Part shown: piece after piece, positions 39,334 to 48,366 of the stretch | How positions within the stretch are numbered: the stretch's first letter is position 1 | How the letters are laid out: each line of letters begins with the position of its first letter | Assembly: GCA_035570275.1 (NCBI GenBank) | Contig: DATMNI010000297.1 | Location: 1-64,000 of the forward strand | DNA from: DATMNI01 sp035570275 | Lineage (GTDB): Bacteria > Acidobacteriota > Terriglobia > Bryobacterales > Bryobacteraceae | Length of the DNA stretch: 64,000 bases | Direction of reading: 5' to 3' | Notes under the pieces: generated by a model | Told to the model about the DNA's origin: nothing | Databases searched by the model: none | The model's input: the letters and a program-made list of their open reading frames with translations, nothing else | Made by a program: the position numbers and the translations under genes

Positions 39334-39771
39334 ATGTTCAGCGCCACCTATCCCGCGAGCTTCTTACCCGAGGAGAACGGCAAGGGCTTTTATGTCTGCT
39401 TCCCGGACGTCCCCGAGGCGCATACCGGGGGAGACGACGTTGAGGATACGTTGGTGCAGGCCGCGGATTGCCTGGCCGAAGCCATTGCCGGTCGAATCGC
39501 CCGTGGGGACGTGATCCCCACGCCCTCCAAGGCGAAGCGTGGCCAGCACCTTATCGGTGTTCCGCTCTAGCTTGCGCCGAAGCTGGCGTTATACCTTGCC
39601 ATGCAGGAACGCCGCATACCAAACGCCGAGCTTGCGAAGCGCCTGGGAGTGAGCGAAACTGAGGTCCGTCGTATGTTGAACCCGAAGCACGATACCAAGC
39701 CGGAAAAGATTCAGGCTGCTTTGGTTGCGCTCGGCAAGCGCATTGCAGTGACGTTCAACGATGCCGCTTGA
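39334..39771 (+). pseudogene. hicB: HicB antitoxin with an in-frame TAG between its two domains
   Basis: The first 78 codons give the HicB RNase-H-like fold (YPASFLPEENGKGFYVCFPD, VPEAHTGGDDVEDTL, LAEAIAGRIARGDVIPTPS). TAG at 39568-39570 ends it. The same frame then continues without any shift as LAPKLALYLAMQERRIPNAE, LAKRLGVSETEVRRMLN and AALVALGKRIAVTF, the usual C-terminal XRE-like DNA-binding domain, to TGA at 39769. So a single base change separates the toxin-binding part from the DNA-binding part. An ATG at 39601 could restart the HTH as a separate protein. Confidence 0.85.
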
Positions 39772-39807
39772 GATTTTGATCTAATGTATTCGGAAGGATG
39801 GGTGGTT

Positions 39808-40401
39808 ATGGCCGCGATCTTTCGCGCTCTGCTTGTGCTCACGATGCCCGTCGCCTTGGCCCAACAGCGTTCATCGCCGGCAACGGATACTCAATCGCCG
39901 TTCCTCTCAATACCGCCTGCCGCTTCCGGCGGACTTCGATTTGGGGCGCAACTCCCGGAATTTGAGGCAAAGGACATAAGCGGACGAACCTGGCAATTTG
40001 AGGATCTGCACGGCAAGTCAACAGTAATCTACATCTGGAACACGTTCGAGGCCCGTGCAACGGACAGGCTCGACCCACATGCGCGCGAGACCTTCCCCGG
40101 CCTGCCGGATCTTCCCGAACTACAACGTTTCTTCGACCAGGTAAGAAACGAAAAAAACATTCAGGTGCTCACATTCTGCACGGACCACGACTACATGCAT
40201 GCGCACGAGTATATGAAACAGCAGAGGTATACTTTTCCAGTAATCGCCGACTGGGTCTTGGTAAACAAGCTGTTCCCAGGAGCAGGGGGCCAGCCGCCAT
40301 ACTGGCTAGTCAACCCGGAGGGACGATTGTCGTACCCATTTCGCTCCTGGAGTTTCGGCCGTCTTCTTTTCGAAGTTGAAAAAGCCGCCGCGCGAAATTA
40401 G
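39808..40401 (+). CDS. Secreted thioredoxin-fold protein without CxxC
   Basis: 197 residues from ATG 39808 (an in-frame ATG at 39784 would precede the signal peptide). Signal FRALLVLTMPVALAQ. The domain begins as in AhpC/TlpA proteins, LPEFEAKDISGRTWQFEDLHGKSTVIYIWN, but at the position of the CxxC motif it reads TFEARATD. No redox cysteine pair is present (a lone Cys lies in LTFCTDHD), so it is not a classical disulfide oxidoreductase. The C-terminal PYWLVNPEGRLSY strand completes the fold. Confidence 0.75.
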   Translation: MAAIFRALLVLTMPVALAQQRSSPATDTQSPFLSIPPAASGGLRFGAQLPEFEAKDISGRTWQFEDLHGKSTVIYIWNTFEARATDRLDPHARETFPGLPDLPELQRFFDQVRNEKNIQVLTFCTDHDYMHAHEYMKQQRYTFPVIADWVLVNKLFPGAGGQPPYWLVNPEGRLSYPFRSWSFGRLLFEVEKAAARN

Positions 40402-40560
40402 GACTCACTGTTCACCCGGCCGCGAATGGAAATCCGCCCATCGTCGGCAGCCGCCCGTACCACGCGCCTCCATGCCGGCCGTGCCACGTGGACAACCGGC
40501 CGGCGATGAGATCGCCGCGGCCATGTGGGATAATCGGTTGTACAGAGTTCCCCACACTGC

Positions 40561-42375
40561 ATGGATCGCGAATTCATCCGCAATTTCTCTATCATTGCGC
40601 ACATCGACCACGGCAAATCCACGCTGGCGGACCGTCTGCTGGAGACCACCGGCGCCCTCTCGCAGCGCGAAATGATGGAACAGGTGCTTGATTCCATGGA
40701 CCTGGAGCGCGAACGCGGCATCACCATCAAGGCCCACGCCGTCCGCCTCAACTACCGCGCCGACGACGGCGTCCAGTACCAACTCAACCTGATCGACACC
40801 CCCGGCCACGTGGATTTCTCCTATGAGGTCTCGCGCAGTCTGCAGGCCTGCGAAGGCGCGCTGCTGGTGGTGGACGCCTCCCAGGGCGTGGAGGCCCAGA
40901 CGCTGGCCAATACCTACCTGGCGCTGCACCATAATCTGGAAATCATTCCGGTCATCAACAAAATCGATCTGCCGGCGGCGGAACCCGAGCGCATTCGCGA
41001 ACAAATCGAAATCATCATCGGGCTCGACGCGCGCGATGCCGTTCTGTGCAGCGCCAAGCAGGGCATCGGCGTGCACGAAATCCTGGAAGCCATCGTACAC
41101 CTGGTGCCTCCGCCCAAGGGCTCGCCCGACCTGCCGCTGCGCGCGCTGATTTTCGATTCCTGGTTCGACTCCTACCGCGGCGTCATCATCCTGATGCGCG
41201 TGGTGGATGGCCACATCCGCCTGGGCCAGAAGATCCGGCTCTGGGCCAACGGCCAGACCTTCGAAGTCGAGGGCCTTGGCTATCAGGCCCCCAAGGCCAC
41301 GCCCTGCGACGAACTGCAGGCGGGCGAGGTCGGCTTCTTATACGCCAACATCAAGACGGTTTCGGACGCCAAGATCGGCGACACCATCGTGGATCACGCC
41401 AACCCGGCCGCCGAACCGCTGCCCGGCTTCGAAGAAATCAAGCCCATGGTATTCGCCGGCCTTTATCCGGTGGAATCGCACGAGCACGGCCTGTTGCGGG
41501 ACGCTCTGGAAAAGCTGCGGCTCAACGACAGCGCCTTCAACTTCGAGCCCGAAAGCTCGGTGGCGCTGGGCTTCGGATTCCGCTGCGGTTTCCTGGGCCT
41601 GCTGCACCTGGAAATCGTCCAGGAGCGGCTGGAGCGCGAGTTTAATATCGATCTCATCACCACCGCGCCGGGCGTCCAATACCGCATCACCACCACGGCC
41701 GGCGAAGTGATTCAGGTCGACAGCCCGAACAAGTTCCCCGACCCCTCCTTCATCAAACAGATCGAAGAGCCTATCATCGATGCCACCGTGCTTACTCACG
41801 AAGAGTATCTGGGCGGCATTCTGAAGCTGCTGGAAGACAAACGCGGGGTGCAGAAGAAGTTCGAGTACATTGGCGGCGGCCGCGTGATGCTGGTATACGA
41901 GCTGCCGCTCAACGAGATCGTGCTGGATTTCTACGACCGGCTCAAATCGGCTTCGCGCGGCTACGCATCGCTCGATTATCACCTGTCCGGCCATCGCGTC
42001 TCGCCCATGGTGAAACTCGATGTTCTGGTGGCCGGCGAGCCGGTGGATGCGCTCTCCATCATCGTGCACAAGGAATTCTCCTTCGAGCGCGGCAAAGACC
42101 TCATCTCGCGCCTTCGCAAGCTTATCCCCAAACAGCAGTTCGAAGTGGCCCTGCAGGCGGCCATCGGCAACAAGATTGTGGCCCGCGAAACCATTACGGC
42201 GCTGCGCAAGAACGTGATCGCCAAGTGCTACGGCGGCGACATCAGCCGCAAACGCAAACTGCTGGAGAAGCAGAAGGAAGGCAAGAAGCGCATGAAGCGT
42301 GTGGGCCGCGTGGAGATCCCGCAGGAAGCCTTCCTCTCGGTATTGAAAGTCGGGCAGAACGATTCGGAGGAGTAG
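40561..42375 (+). CDS. lepA: Elongation factor 4 (LepA) GTPase
   Basis: 604 residues, the family's usual length. G1 AHIDHGKST (13-21), G2 RGIT, G3 DTPGH, G4 NKID, G5 CSAKQG region. The LepA-specific C-terminal domain with YGGDISRKRKLLEKQKEGKKRMK and RVGRVEIPQEAFLSVLK is complete. It back-translocates or remodels stalled ribosomes under ionic or pH stress. It is a core gene standing alone; the next gene follows by seven bases and may be co-transcribed. Confidence 0.98.
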   Translation: MDREFIRNFSIIAHIDHGKSTLADRLLETTGALSQREMMEQVLDSMDLERERGITIKAHAVRLNYRADDGVQYQLNLIDTPGHVDFSYEVSRSLQACEGALLVVDASQGVEAQTLANTYLALHHNLEIIPVINKIDLPAAEPERIREQIEIIIGLDARDAVLCSAKQGIGVHEILEAIVHLVPPPKGSPDLPLRALIFDSWFDSYRGVIILMRVVDGHIRLGQKIRLWANGQTFEVEGLGYQAPKATPCDELQAGEVGFLYANIKTVSDAKIGDTIVDHANPAAEPLPGFEEIKPMVFAGLYPVESHEHGLLRDALEKLRLNDSAFNFEPESSVALGFGFRCGFLGLLHLEIVQERLEREFNIDLITTAPGVQYRITTTAGEVIQVDSPNKFPDPSFIKQIEEPIIDATVLTHEEYLGGILKLLEDKRGVQKKFEYIGGGRVMLVYELPLNEIVLDFYDRLKSASRGYASLDYHLSGHRVSPMVKLDVLVAGEPVDALSIIVHKEFSFERGKDLISRLRKLIPKQQFEVALQAAIGNKIVARETITALRKNVIAKCYGGDISRKRKLLEKQKEGKKRMKRVGRVEIPQEAFLSVLKVGQNDSEE

Positions 42376-42382
42376 CGACGCC

Positions 42383-43150
42383 ATGCTGCGCGAGGCGCTG
42401 ATTCACCAGCACACCATTGGTAATCACACCAGCGATGGCTTCCGATGGCGCGGCACGGAAATCGCCCGCATCGAAGGCTTGAGCGATGCCGTCTTCGCCT
42501 TCGCCGTCACTCTGTTGGTGGTGTCGCTCGAAGTCCCCAAGACATTCAACGAACTGGCCGTTCTCATGCGGGGATTCTTTCCCTTTGCCATCAGTTTTGG
42601 GCTGCTGATGCGGATCTGGTACGAGCAGTATTTGTTCTTCCGCCGGTACAACATGCAAGACGGAGTTTCCGTATTCCTCAACGCGGTTCTTTTGTTCGTG
42701 GTCTTGTTTTACGTCTACCCGCTCAAGTTCCTTTGGAGCTTTCTGATCAACCAATGGATGGGCGCCGGCGCCGCGGCTGCGAAACCGGGCGGAGGGTTCG
42801 AGCCGATGATCGAACCGCACCAGATCCCGGCCCTGATGGAGATTTTCAGCGCCGGCTTTCTGGCCGTGTCGTGCATTTTCCTGCTGCTGATCTACCGCGC
42901 GCTGCGCCGGCGGACCGAGTTGGACCTGAACCCTTTGGAGATCCTGGAAACGCACGCCAGCATCGGTGTCAACGCGATCAACGCGGCGACGGCGGTGGTC
43001 TCGCTCGGCATCGCGTTTTTCGGCGGCGCCCGGTTCGGCGGCTGGGCCGGGATGATCTATCCCGTTTTGCTTTGTCCGGGCTTCACCATCTTCTATAGCA
43101 TCATGGGCCGCCGCAAGCGGATGCTGGCGCGGGCGGGCGGCTCAGTTTAG
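42383..43150 (+). CDS. TMEM175-type (DUF1211) ion channel family protein
   Basis: 255 residues. The first helix carries the family signature as RIEGLSDAVFAFAVTLLVV (R-x3-[FL]SD, the K+ filter region). About six transmembrane helices follow, with an insert rich in Ala/Gly at about 130. Bacterial TMEM175 homologues are tetrameric K+ channels with six helices per subunit. It starts seven bases after lepA. Confidence 0.85.
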   Translation: MLREALIHQHTIGNHTSDGFRWRGTEIARIEGLSDAVFAFAVTLLVVSLEVPKTFNELAVLMRGFFPFAISFGLLMRIWYEQYLFFRRYNMQDGVSVFLNAVLLFVVLFYVYPLKFLWSFLINQWMGAGAAAAKPGGGFEPMIEPHQIPALMEIFSAGFLAVSCIFLLLIYRALRRRTELDLNPLEILETHASIGVNAINAATAVVSLGIAFFGGARFGGWAGMIYPVLLCPGFTIFYSIMGRRKRMLARAGGSV

Positions 43151-43241
43151 CCGCGCTGTCTTTTAGATGCCTCCGAGGAAAGCCACCGGTGACGTTGCTC
43201 TCGGGTGCCTAACTGGTTTGGGGATGGCGGGCACGAACCAT

Positions 43242-43368
43242 TGTGGGGCAGGCGGCGGATTGTTAATCCGCCTGCGCGATGCGGCAGCGAGCGCCGTGTT
43301 CATTGCCTTGCCCTCCGGGCGCGTCAATGCCGCGAGAGGCGATTGCCAGGTTAACAACCTGCCCCACA
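43242..43368. repeat. TGTGGGGCAG palindromic element, copy C
   Basis: 127 bp. Ends as in copies A, B and D; the centre GCGATGCGGCAGCGAGCG is shared with D and, inverted, with B. The right-hand inner dyad has decayed (GCGATTGCCAGG). Confidence 0.9.
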
Positions 43369-43434
43369 AGCCCATTTCTTGAGAACAATGTTGCGCCGAT
43401 TCAAGTACTCTATAGGTTTCAGAGGAGACGACCC

Positions 43435-46257
43435 ATGAAACGCCTGCTCATTCCCGCGGCTCTAATATTGATTGCGGCCGCCAGTCTCCACATGCTGGCG
43501 CAAAACCGGATGAATTATTCCATTGTGTCGCCGGACAGCGGCCACGTAGCCCTTGGATTGGCGCTTCGTAAACTCGGCGTCTCCGGTACGTTCATGCAAG
43601 CCCCGGCCCATCCCGACGATGAGACCAACGCGCTATTCGCCCTTTTCGGCTACGGCATGGGCCTGCGGACCATCGACCTGCAGAACAACCGCGGCGAGGG
43701 CGGCCAAAATGAGATCGGTCCCGAGTTGTTTCGGGACATCGGCGTGCTCCGCACCTCCGAACTGCTGGCCGCGCACCGCATCGATGGCGCCGAACAATAC
43801 TTCACGCGGGCCATCGACTACGGTTACTCATTCGACCCTCAGGAGGTGATCGGCAAATGGGGCAGGGAAGACATCGTTGGCGACTACGTGCGCCTCATCC
43901 GCACGCTCCGTCCGGACCTGGTGGTCACCATGAACATCCAGGGCCGCGGCGGTGACCGGGCTCACGAAGCCACCACGGTCCTGGTTCGGGAAGCCTGGCT
44001 GGCAGCCGGCGATCCGTCTAAATACCCGGAACAGATCCGGGAGGAGAGGCTCAGACCCTGGCAGCCGAAGAAGCTGTATTTCTCCTCCGGGTTCGGCGGT
44101 CCGGGAGGCAGAGGCGGCCGCGGCGGCCCCGGTCCGGAAGGCGCACCGCCGCCGGCTGCTCCTGCACCGCCGTCTACTCCTCCTCCGGCCCCGGCGTCGC
44201 CGCCCGTGAAGTTGGCGCCGGTCAACACGGCCGCTTATGACCCGCTGCTGGGCCGCACGTATCAGGAGATCGGCTCCGATGCGCGCAGCTTTCACAAGTG
44301 CCAGGGCACCGGCGGCCTGCCAGGCCTCGCGGGAAACGCCGGTGGCCGCGGGGGCCGTGGCGGAGGCGGGTATCAACTCATGGAGACCACCATCGCCGGC
44401 CAGAAGAACCGGGACGAGACATCCCTGTACGATGGCATAGACATCAGCCTGCCGGCGTTGGCACAGTATGCCGGGCCCAATCCGCCCCAGGCTTTGACAG
44501 CCTCGCTGGCGCAAATCCTCACTGAGGCCAATCGCGCGCAGAGCGCCTTTGCCGCGGGAAACGACGCCGCCACCGCCGCGCCGGTGGAGGCCGGTCTGGC
44601 GGCCGTTCGCGCCCTGCGGGCGCAGCTTTCTTCCATGGGGATCGGCGATTCGGCCCGCTATGAAATCGATTTCCGCCTCAACACCAAGGAGCGCGACTAT
44701 CAGGATGCCGTGCTGGCCGCCCATGGCATGACGTTTGACGCGGTGGCCGACGACGGCCTGGTGATCGCCGGACAGCCGGTGAAGTTGTCGATCCTGGCCC
44801 AGAACCACGGCCCGTCGGACGTCACCGTCACGCGTGTCACGATCGCGGGTTTTGACGCCGCCGCCACTTGCCAAGCGGCAACGGTGAAGAAGGATGCCGT
44901 GTTCACCTGCGCCGCCGACGCCCACGTTCCGAAGGATGCCAAACTCACCTCGCCGTATTTTAGCGACAACTACTGGAAGCACCCGGCCGGCCTGGCCATC
45001 AGCATTTTTGAGCCGGATGTGCCGTTCGGTCTTCCGTTCGCCCCCACGCCTTTCCGCGTCACCTTCCATCTGAAGGCCGGCGACGCCGAAGTGACCAAGG
45101 AACTGCCGGTTCAATTCCGCTATGTGAAGGACACGTACTACGGCGACAAAAGGATGGAGCTGAACGTAGTTCCAGCCTTTTCGGTGGGCATCTCGCCGCC
45201 GCTGTCCGTGATTCCCGCGCCAGCCGGCGCACCCTCTGGAGGCAAGCCCATTGAGCGTGAAGTCCACGTTGCCGTGACCAACGGCACTAAGGGCAAGGCA
45301 CAGGTCCGCGTGGTGCTCGAACTGCCGCAGGGGTGGAGCGCCGTTCCCGCCAGCGTGCCAATCGACTTCACGCACGAGGATGAAGCCCTTTCCGCCCGCT
45401 TCCGGATTACGGCGCCGGCACACGTGAAGACCGGCGAATACACACTGCGGGCCGTAGTCACGTCGCCCGCCACCGGTGAGCGGACGTTCGGCAGCGGATA
45501 CCAGGAAATCGAATACCCGCATGTGCAACGCCGCCAGGTGATCAAACCGGCCGAGACTACCCTCAAGGTGGTTGATGTCAAAATTGCGTCGGACGTCAGC
45601 GTGGGCTACATCGTCGGCGTGGGCGACCAGGTGCCACCGGCCATTGAACAGTTGGGCGCGAAGCTGACGTTGATCGGCCCCGACGAGTTGGCCTGGGGCG
45701 ACCTGTCCAGGTACAGCGTCATCATGACCGGCGTGCGCGCCTACGAGCGTCGGGCCGATCTCCGCGCCTACAATCGCCGCCTGCTGGAGTACGCCGGCCA
45801 GGGTGGAACGGTCATCGTCCAGTACAACAAGATGGAATTCAACCAGGCGGAATACGGCCCGTATCCCGCCAAAGTCAGCGGCAACCGCGTGTCGGATGAA
45901 ACCGTCCCCGTGAAAGTGCTGGCCCCCAATCATCCGCTGTTCAACTATCCAAACAAGATCGGCGCCTCCACCTGGGCCGGTTGGGTGCAGGAACGCGGTC
46001 TCTACTTCCTGGGAGAAAAGGACGCCAGATACGTCGATCTGGTATCCATGGTGGACTCGTTCAAAGACAACCCCGGAGAGAAACTCGGGTCGTTCGTCGA
46101 AGGAAGAGCCGGCCGGGGCCGCTGGATCTATCTTGGCCTCGGTTTGTGGCGTCAACTGCCCGCGGGCACCGAAGGCGCATACCAGTTGCTGGCCAATTTG
46201 ATCAGCCTTGGGAAGGCGCCCGCGGCGCCTCCGAATAAGACCGGGAAACTGCCGTAG
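43435..46257 (+). CDS. Secreted PIG-L/LmbE-type deacetylase with large C-terminal region
   Basis: 940 residues from ATG 43435 (AGGAGACGACCC before it). Signal peptide ends near LHMLAQ. The N-terminal PIG-L domain has the zinc motif APAHPDDETNALFA and LRPDLVVTMNIQGRGGDRAHEAT. A Gly/Pro-rich insertion (about 220-265 and 290-310) interrupts it. A beta-sandwich region follows (about 450-720), and the last 200 residues look like a class-I glutamine-amidotransferase-like fold (KLTLIGPDELAWGDLSRYSV, YAGQGGTVIVQYN). Deacetylation of a sugar or glycolipid is likely; such long forms are common in Acidobacteria. Confidence 0.88.
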   Translation: MKRLLIPAALILIAAASLHMLAQNRMNYSIVSPDSGHVALGLALRKLGVSGTFMQAPAHPDDETNALFALFGYGMGLRTIDLQNNRGEGGQNEIGPELFRDIGVLRTSELLAAHRIDGAEQYFTRAIDYGYSFDPQEVIGKWGREDIVGDYVRLIRTLRPDLVVTMNIQGRGGDRAHEATTVLVREAWLAAGDPSKYPEQIREERLRPWQPKKLYFSSGFGGPGGRGGRGGPGPEGAPPPAAPAPPSTPPPAPASPPVKLAPVNTAAYDPLLGRTYQEIGSDARSFHKCQGTGGLPGLAGNAGGRGGRGGGGYQLMETTIAGQKNRDETSLYDGIDISLPALAQYAGPNPPQALTASLAQILTEANRAQSAFAAGNDAATAAPVEAGLAAVRALRAQLSSMGIGDSARYEIDFRLNTKERDYQDAVLAAHGMTFDAVADDGLVIAGQPVKLSILAQNHGPSDVTVTRVTIAGFDAAATCQAATVKKDAVFTCAADAHVPKDAKLTSPYFSDNYWKHPAGLAISIFEPDVPFGLPFAPTPFRVTFHLKAGDAEVTKELPVQFRYVKDTYYGDKRMELNVVPAFSVGISPPLSVIPAPAGAPSGGKPIEREVHVAVTNGTKGKAQVRVVLELPQGWSAVPASVPIDFTHEDEALSARFRITAPAHVKTGEYTLRAVVTSPATGERTFGSGYQEIEYPHVQRRQVIKPAETTLKVVDVKIASDVSVGYIVGVGDQVPPAIEQLGAKLTLIGPDELAWGDLSRYSVIMTGVRAYERRADLRAYNRRLLEYAGQGGTVIVQYNKMEFNQAEYGPYPAKVSGNRVSDETVPVKVLAPNHPLFNYPNKIGASTWAGWVQERGLYFLGEKDARYVDLVSMVDSFKDNPGEKLGSFVEGRAGRGRWIYLGLGLWRQLPAGTEGAYQLLANLISLGKAPAAPPNKTGKLP

Positions 46258-46392
46258 GACGCGTATCTGGCGACCTCCGGCGAGTTGCCGGGCGTGGTAG
46301 CGCGAGCAGGGACTACCTTGTAAACTCAACGCCGGCCTGGCTGCGAAGGCGCGAGGATTCCGATAAACTAGCTGCCATACAGGGGGTCACAT

Positions 46393-47682
46393 ATGAAGGG
46401 ATTTCGAAGGACACTGCTCGTCAGGGGGTCACTGGCTCTGGTGGCACTGGGGGTTGCCCATGCGCATTTCGCGCTGGTTCAGCCCCCTTCGGCATTGGCG
46501 ATAGAGGACGGCGGCAAGGGTGCGCCACCGTGCGCGGAAGGCCCTGCCTCGAATGTCGTGACCCAGGTTCAGGGCGGTCACCCGATTGCGATCCGCCTGA
46601 CCGAGTTCGTGGCTCACCCCGGCCATTACCGCTTTGCGCTTTCGGTCAACTCACGCGCCGAACTGCCGCCGGATCCGGATGTCGTCCAGGACAGCAACGG
46701 CCTGTCGGTGAGTGCGTCGATTCAGAACCCGGTCCGAATACCGGTTCTGGCGGATGGCGTATTCGTGCATGACGCCCCGCCAACCGCGGACTGGCAGACC
46801 TCGCTGACGCTGCCCAACCTGAATTGCGACAAGTGTACGCTGCAGATCATCGAATTCATGGCTGAGCATGGATTCAATGTGGGCGGCGGCTTCTTTTATC
46901 ACCATTGCGCGGACTTCCGGATCGTCGCGGATACCAGCCTTCCGGCCGCGGACCCGGCGTGGCCGCGTGCCGTCCAGCAGAGCCGGGCCGCATTCTCCCA
47001 CATCGCCGCCGGTGGCGGTTGGACCACTGCGATTACCCTGATTAACACTTCACCGGCGCCAGTTCCGGTGACGGTCGCATTTCATGGCGACGATGGAAGC
47101 GCATGGAGCTTGCCGGCTACCGTAACCCAGCAGGGCGTCACGCAAACATCGGCCGCCGCATCGGTGAACGCGGTCATCAATCCGAACGCGACCCTGCTCA
47201 TCTCCATGGGTGATCCAATCGTAGGAGATCCAATCACGGGAGATCAAAGTTCTCCGGTTGTAGGATGGGCCGACGTGCAGAGTTCGGGGCCGGTTGGAGG
47301 CTATGTGATATTCCGGTCGACCCCCGGGGCGGGTTCGCCTTCGGAGGGTACGGCGCCCCTGCAGACCCAGGCCCCCTCCACGATCACGCTTCCGTACGAC
47401 AACGCCGGTGGTTTCGTGATGGGGGTCGCCCTCGCGAATCTGTCCAGTTCATCCGCCAACATTACAGTCACGATTTGGGATGACAGCGGTAATCAACTCG
47501 GCACTAAGACCCTGACCATTGGCGGGAGCGGCCACACAGCTTTCGTTCTGCCGGATCAACTCACACCGACGGCGGGACGACGGGGGATCGTGCGATTCCA
47601 GAGCGGGGCTGCCGGTGGGATTGCCGCGTTGGGGCTGCGATTCAGTCCGTTCGGCACTTTTACTTCGGTACCGGCGATGTGA
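46393..47682 (+). CDS. SCE4755-family LPMO-like protein with C-terminal adhesin-type domain
   Basis: 429 residues. The signal peptide is cleaved after AHA at residue 24, leaving His25 as the mature N-terminus (HFALVQPPSALAIEDGGKG), as required for the copper histidine brace of lytic polysaccharide monooxygenases. The second His region is CTLQIIEFMAEHGFNVGGGF then FYHHCADF, with paired cysteines. From about residue 205 a second, unrelated beta-domain follows (FSHIAAGGGWTTAITLINTS), a module often found at the end of secreted Solibacter proteins. Copper oxidase activity on polysaccharide is inferred, not proven for the family. It carries an in-frame 15 bp repeat. Confidence 0.78.
   Translation: MKGFRRTLLVRGSLALVALGVAHAHFALVQPPSALAIEDGGKGAPPCAEGPASNVVTQVQGGHPIAIRLTEFVAHPGHYRFALSVNSRAELPPDPDVVQDSNGLSVSASIQNPVRIPVLADGVFVHDAPPTADWQTSLTLPNLNCDKCTLQIIEFMAEHGFNVGGGFFYHHCADFRIVADTSLPAADPAWPRAVQQSRAAFSHIAAGGGWTTAITLINTSPAPVPVTVAFHGDDGSAWSLPATVTQQGVTQTSAAASVNAVINPNATLLISMGDPIVGDPITGDQSSPVVGWADVQSSGPVGGYVIFRSTPGAGSPSEGTAPLQTQAPSTITLPYDNAGGFVMGVALANLSSSSANITVTIWDDSGNQLGTKTLTIGGSGHTAFVLPDQLTPTAGRRGIVRFQSGAAGGIAALGLRFSPFGTFTSVPAM
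47209..47253. repeat. 15 bp tandem repeat inside LPMO-like gene
   Basis: Units GGTGATCCAATCGTA, GGAGATCCAATCACG and GGAGATCAAAGTTCT, in frame, encoding GDPIV-GDPIT-GDQSS in a loop of the C-terminal domain. Confidence 0.8.
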
Positions 47683-47738
47683 TGGGGGAACGACTCGCGG
47701 CCGACTGTCGTTAAGCATCGTGGCGTCGGGGCGGCGCT

Positions 47739-48251
47739 TCAGGTTCTCGGAGCATCCGCCCCGAGGTAGTAGCGGCGGTGCGGGTCCTTTGGTCCGCTGC
47801 CGATTTCCACCACCAGACCACGCTCCACAAGCGATGCCAGACGCGTCCGCGCCGCGCGTGAAGAAATGCCAATCCGCCGGGCGACTGCCGAAGTCGAGAG
47901 TCCGGCATGGCCACTGTTGCCAAGCAGCTTCAAGATCCTTTGTTCGCGCTCATCCGCCGCCGGGGCTTGTCTCCGCACCGCGGAAAAAGTCACCCGGAAA
48001 TGCGTGCCGATCTCCTCGAAAACCGGCGGGCCCAGCCCGTGTTCCCGGCAGGCTGCCGTCATCCGCTGGACCCCGCTGCCCCACTGTTCGATCAAGCCCA
48101 GTTCCTGGAAGACGCGGCCGATCACTCGATTGCGCAGCTTTGAGACGCCGCGCTGGATGTCCTCGATGGTGAGGCCGAAGGGGAGCAGTCCGGGATTGTC
48201 AATCTCCATGCGGTCGTCATACAACGCTACCCGAATGGGAGATCCACTCTG
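47739..48251 (-). pseudogene. COG2865-type ATP-binding/wHTH regulator, 5' truncated
   Basis: From about 48251 the reading is QSGSPIRVALYDDRMEIDNPG, LLPFGLTIEDIQRGVSKLRN, LIEQWGSGVQRM: the second half of the HATPase_c_4 domain of AlbA_2-type (RecG-like) proteins. A winged helix follows (LSTSAVARRIGISSRAARTR) up to the stop at 47739. The AlbA_2 domain and the N-box are missing; upstream the frame becomes unrelated sequence. It is a relic of a second AlbA_2-family gene, distinct from the intact one at 14248-15864. Confidence 0.7.
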
Positions 48252-48366
48252 AGCACTTATTACCGGCTGATGGTTTCTCCGCGCGATGCCTGGAACGAGC
48301 TTGCACAGAGAAGAACTGCCGAGACACCTGAGCCACGGCGTCCGAAAAACTTCGTCGTCCGTTCTG

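Noticed and set aside
43279..43434. N-terminal extension of the PIG-L protein to 43279
   Set aside because: It would be translated from repeat copy C and precede the signal peptide; ATG 43435 has AGGAGA upstream.
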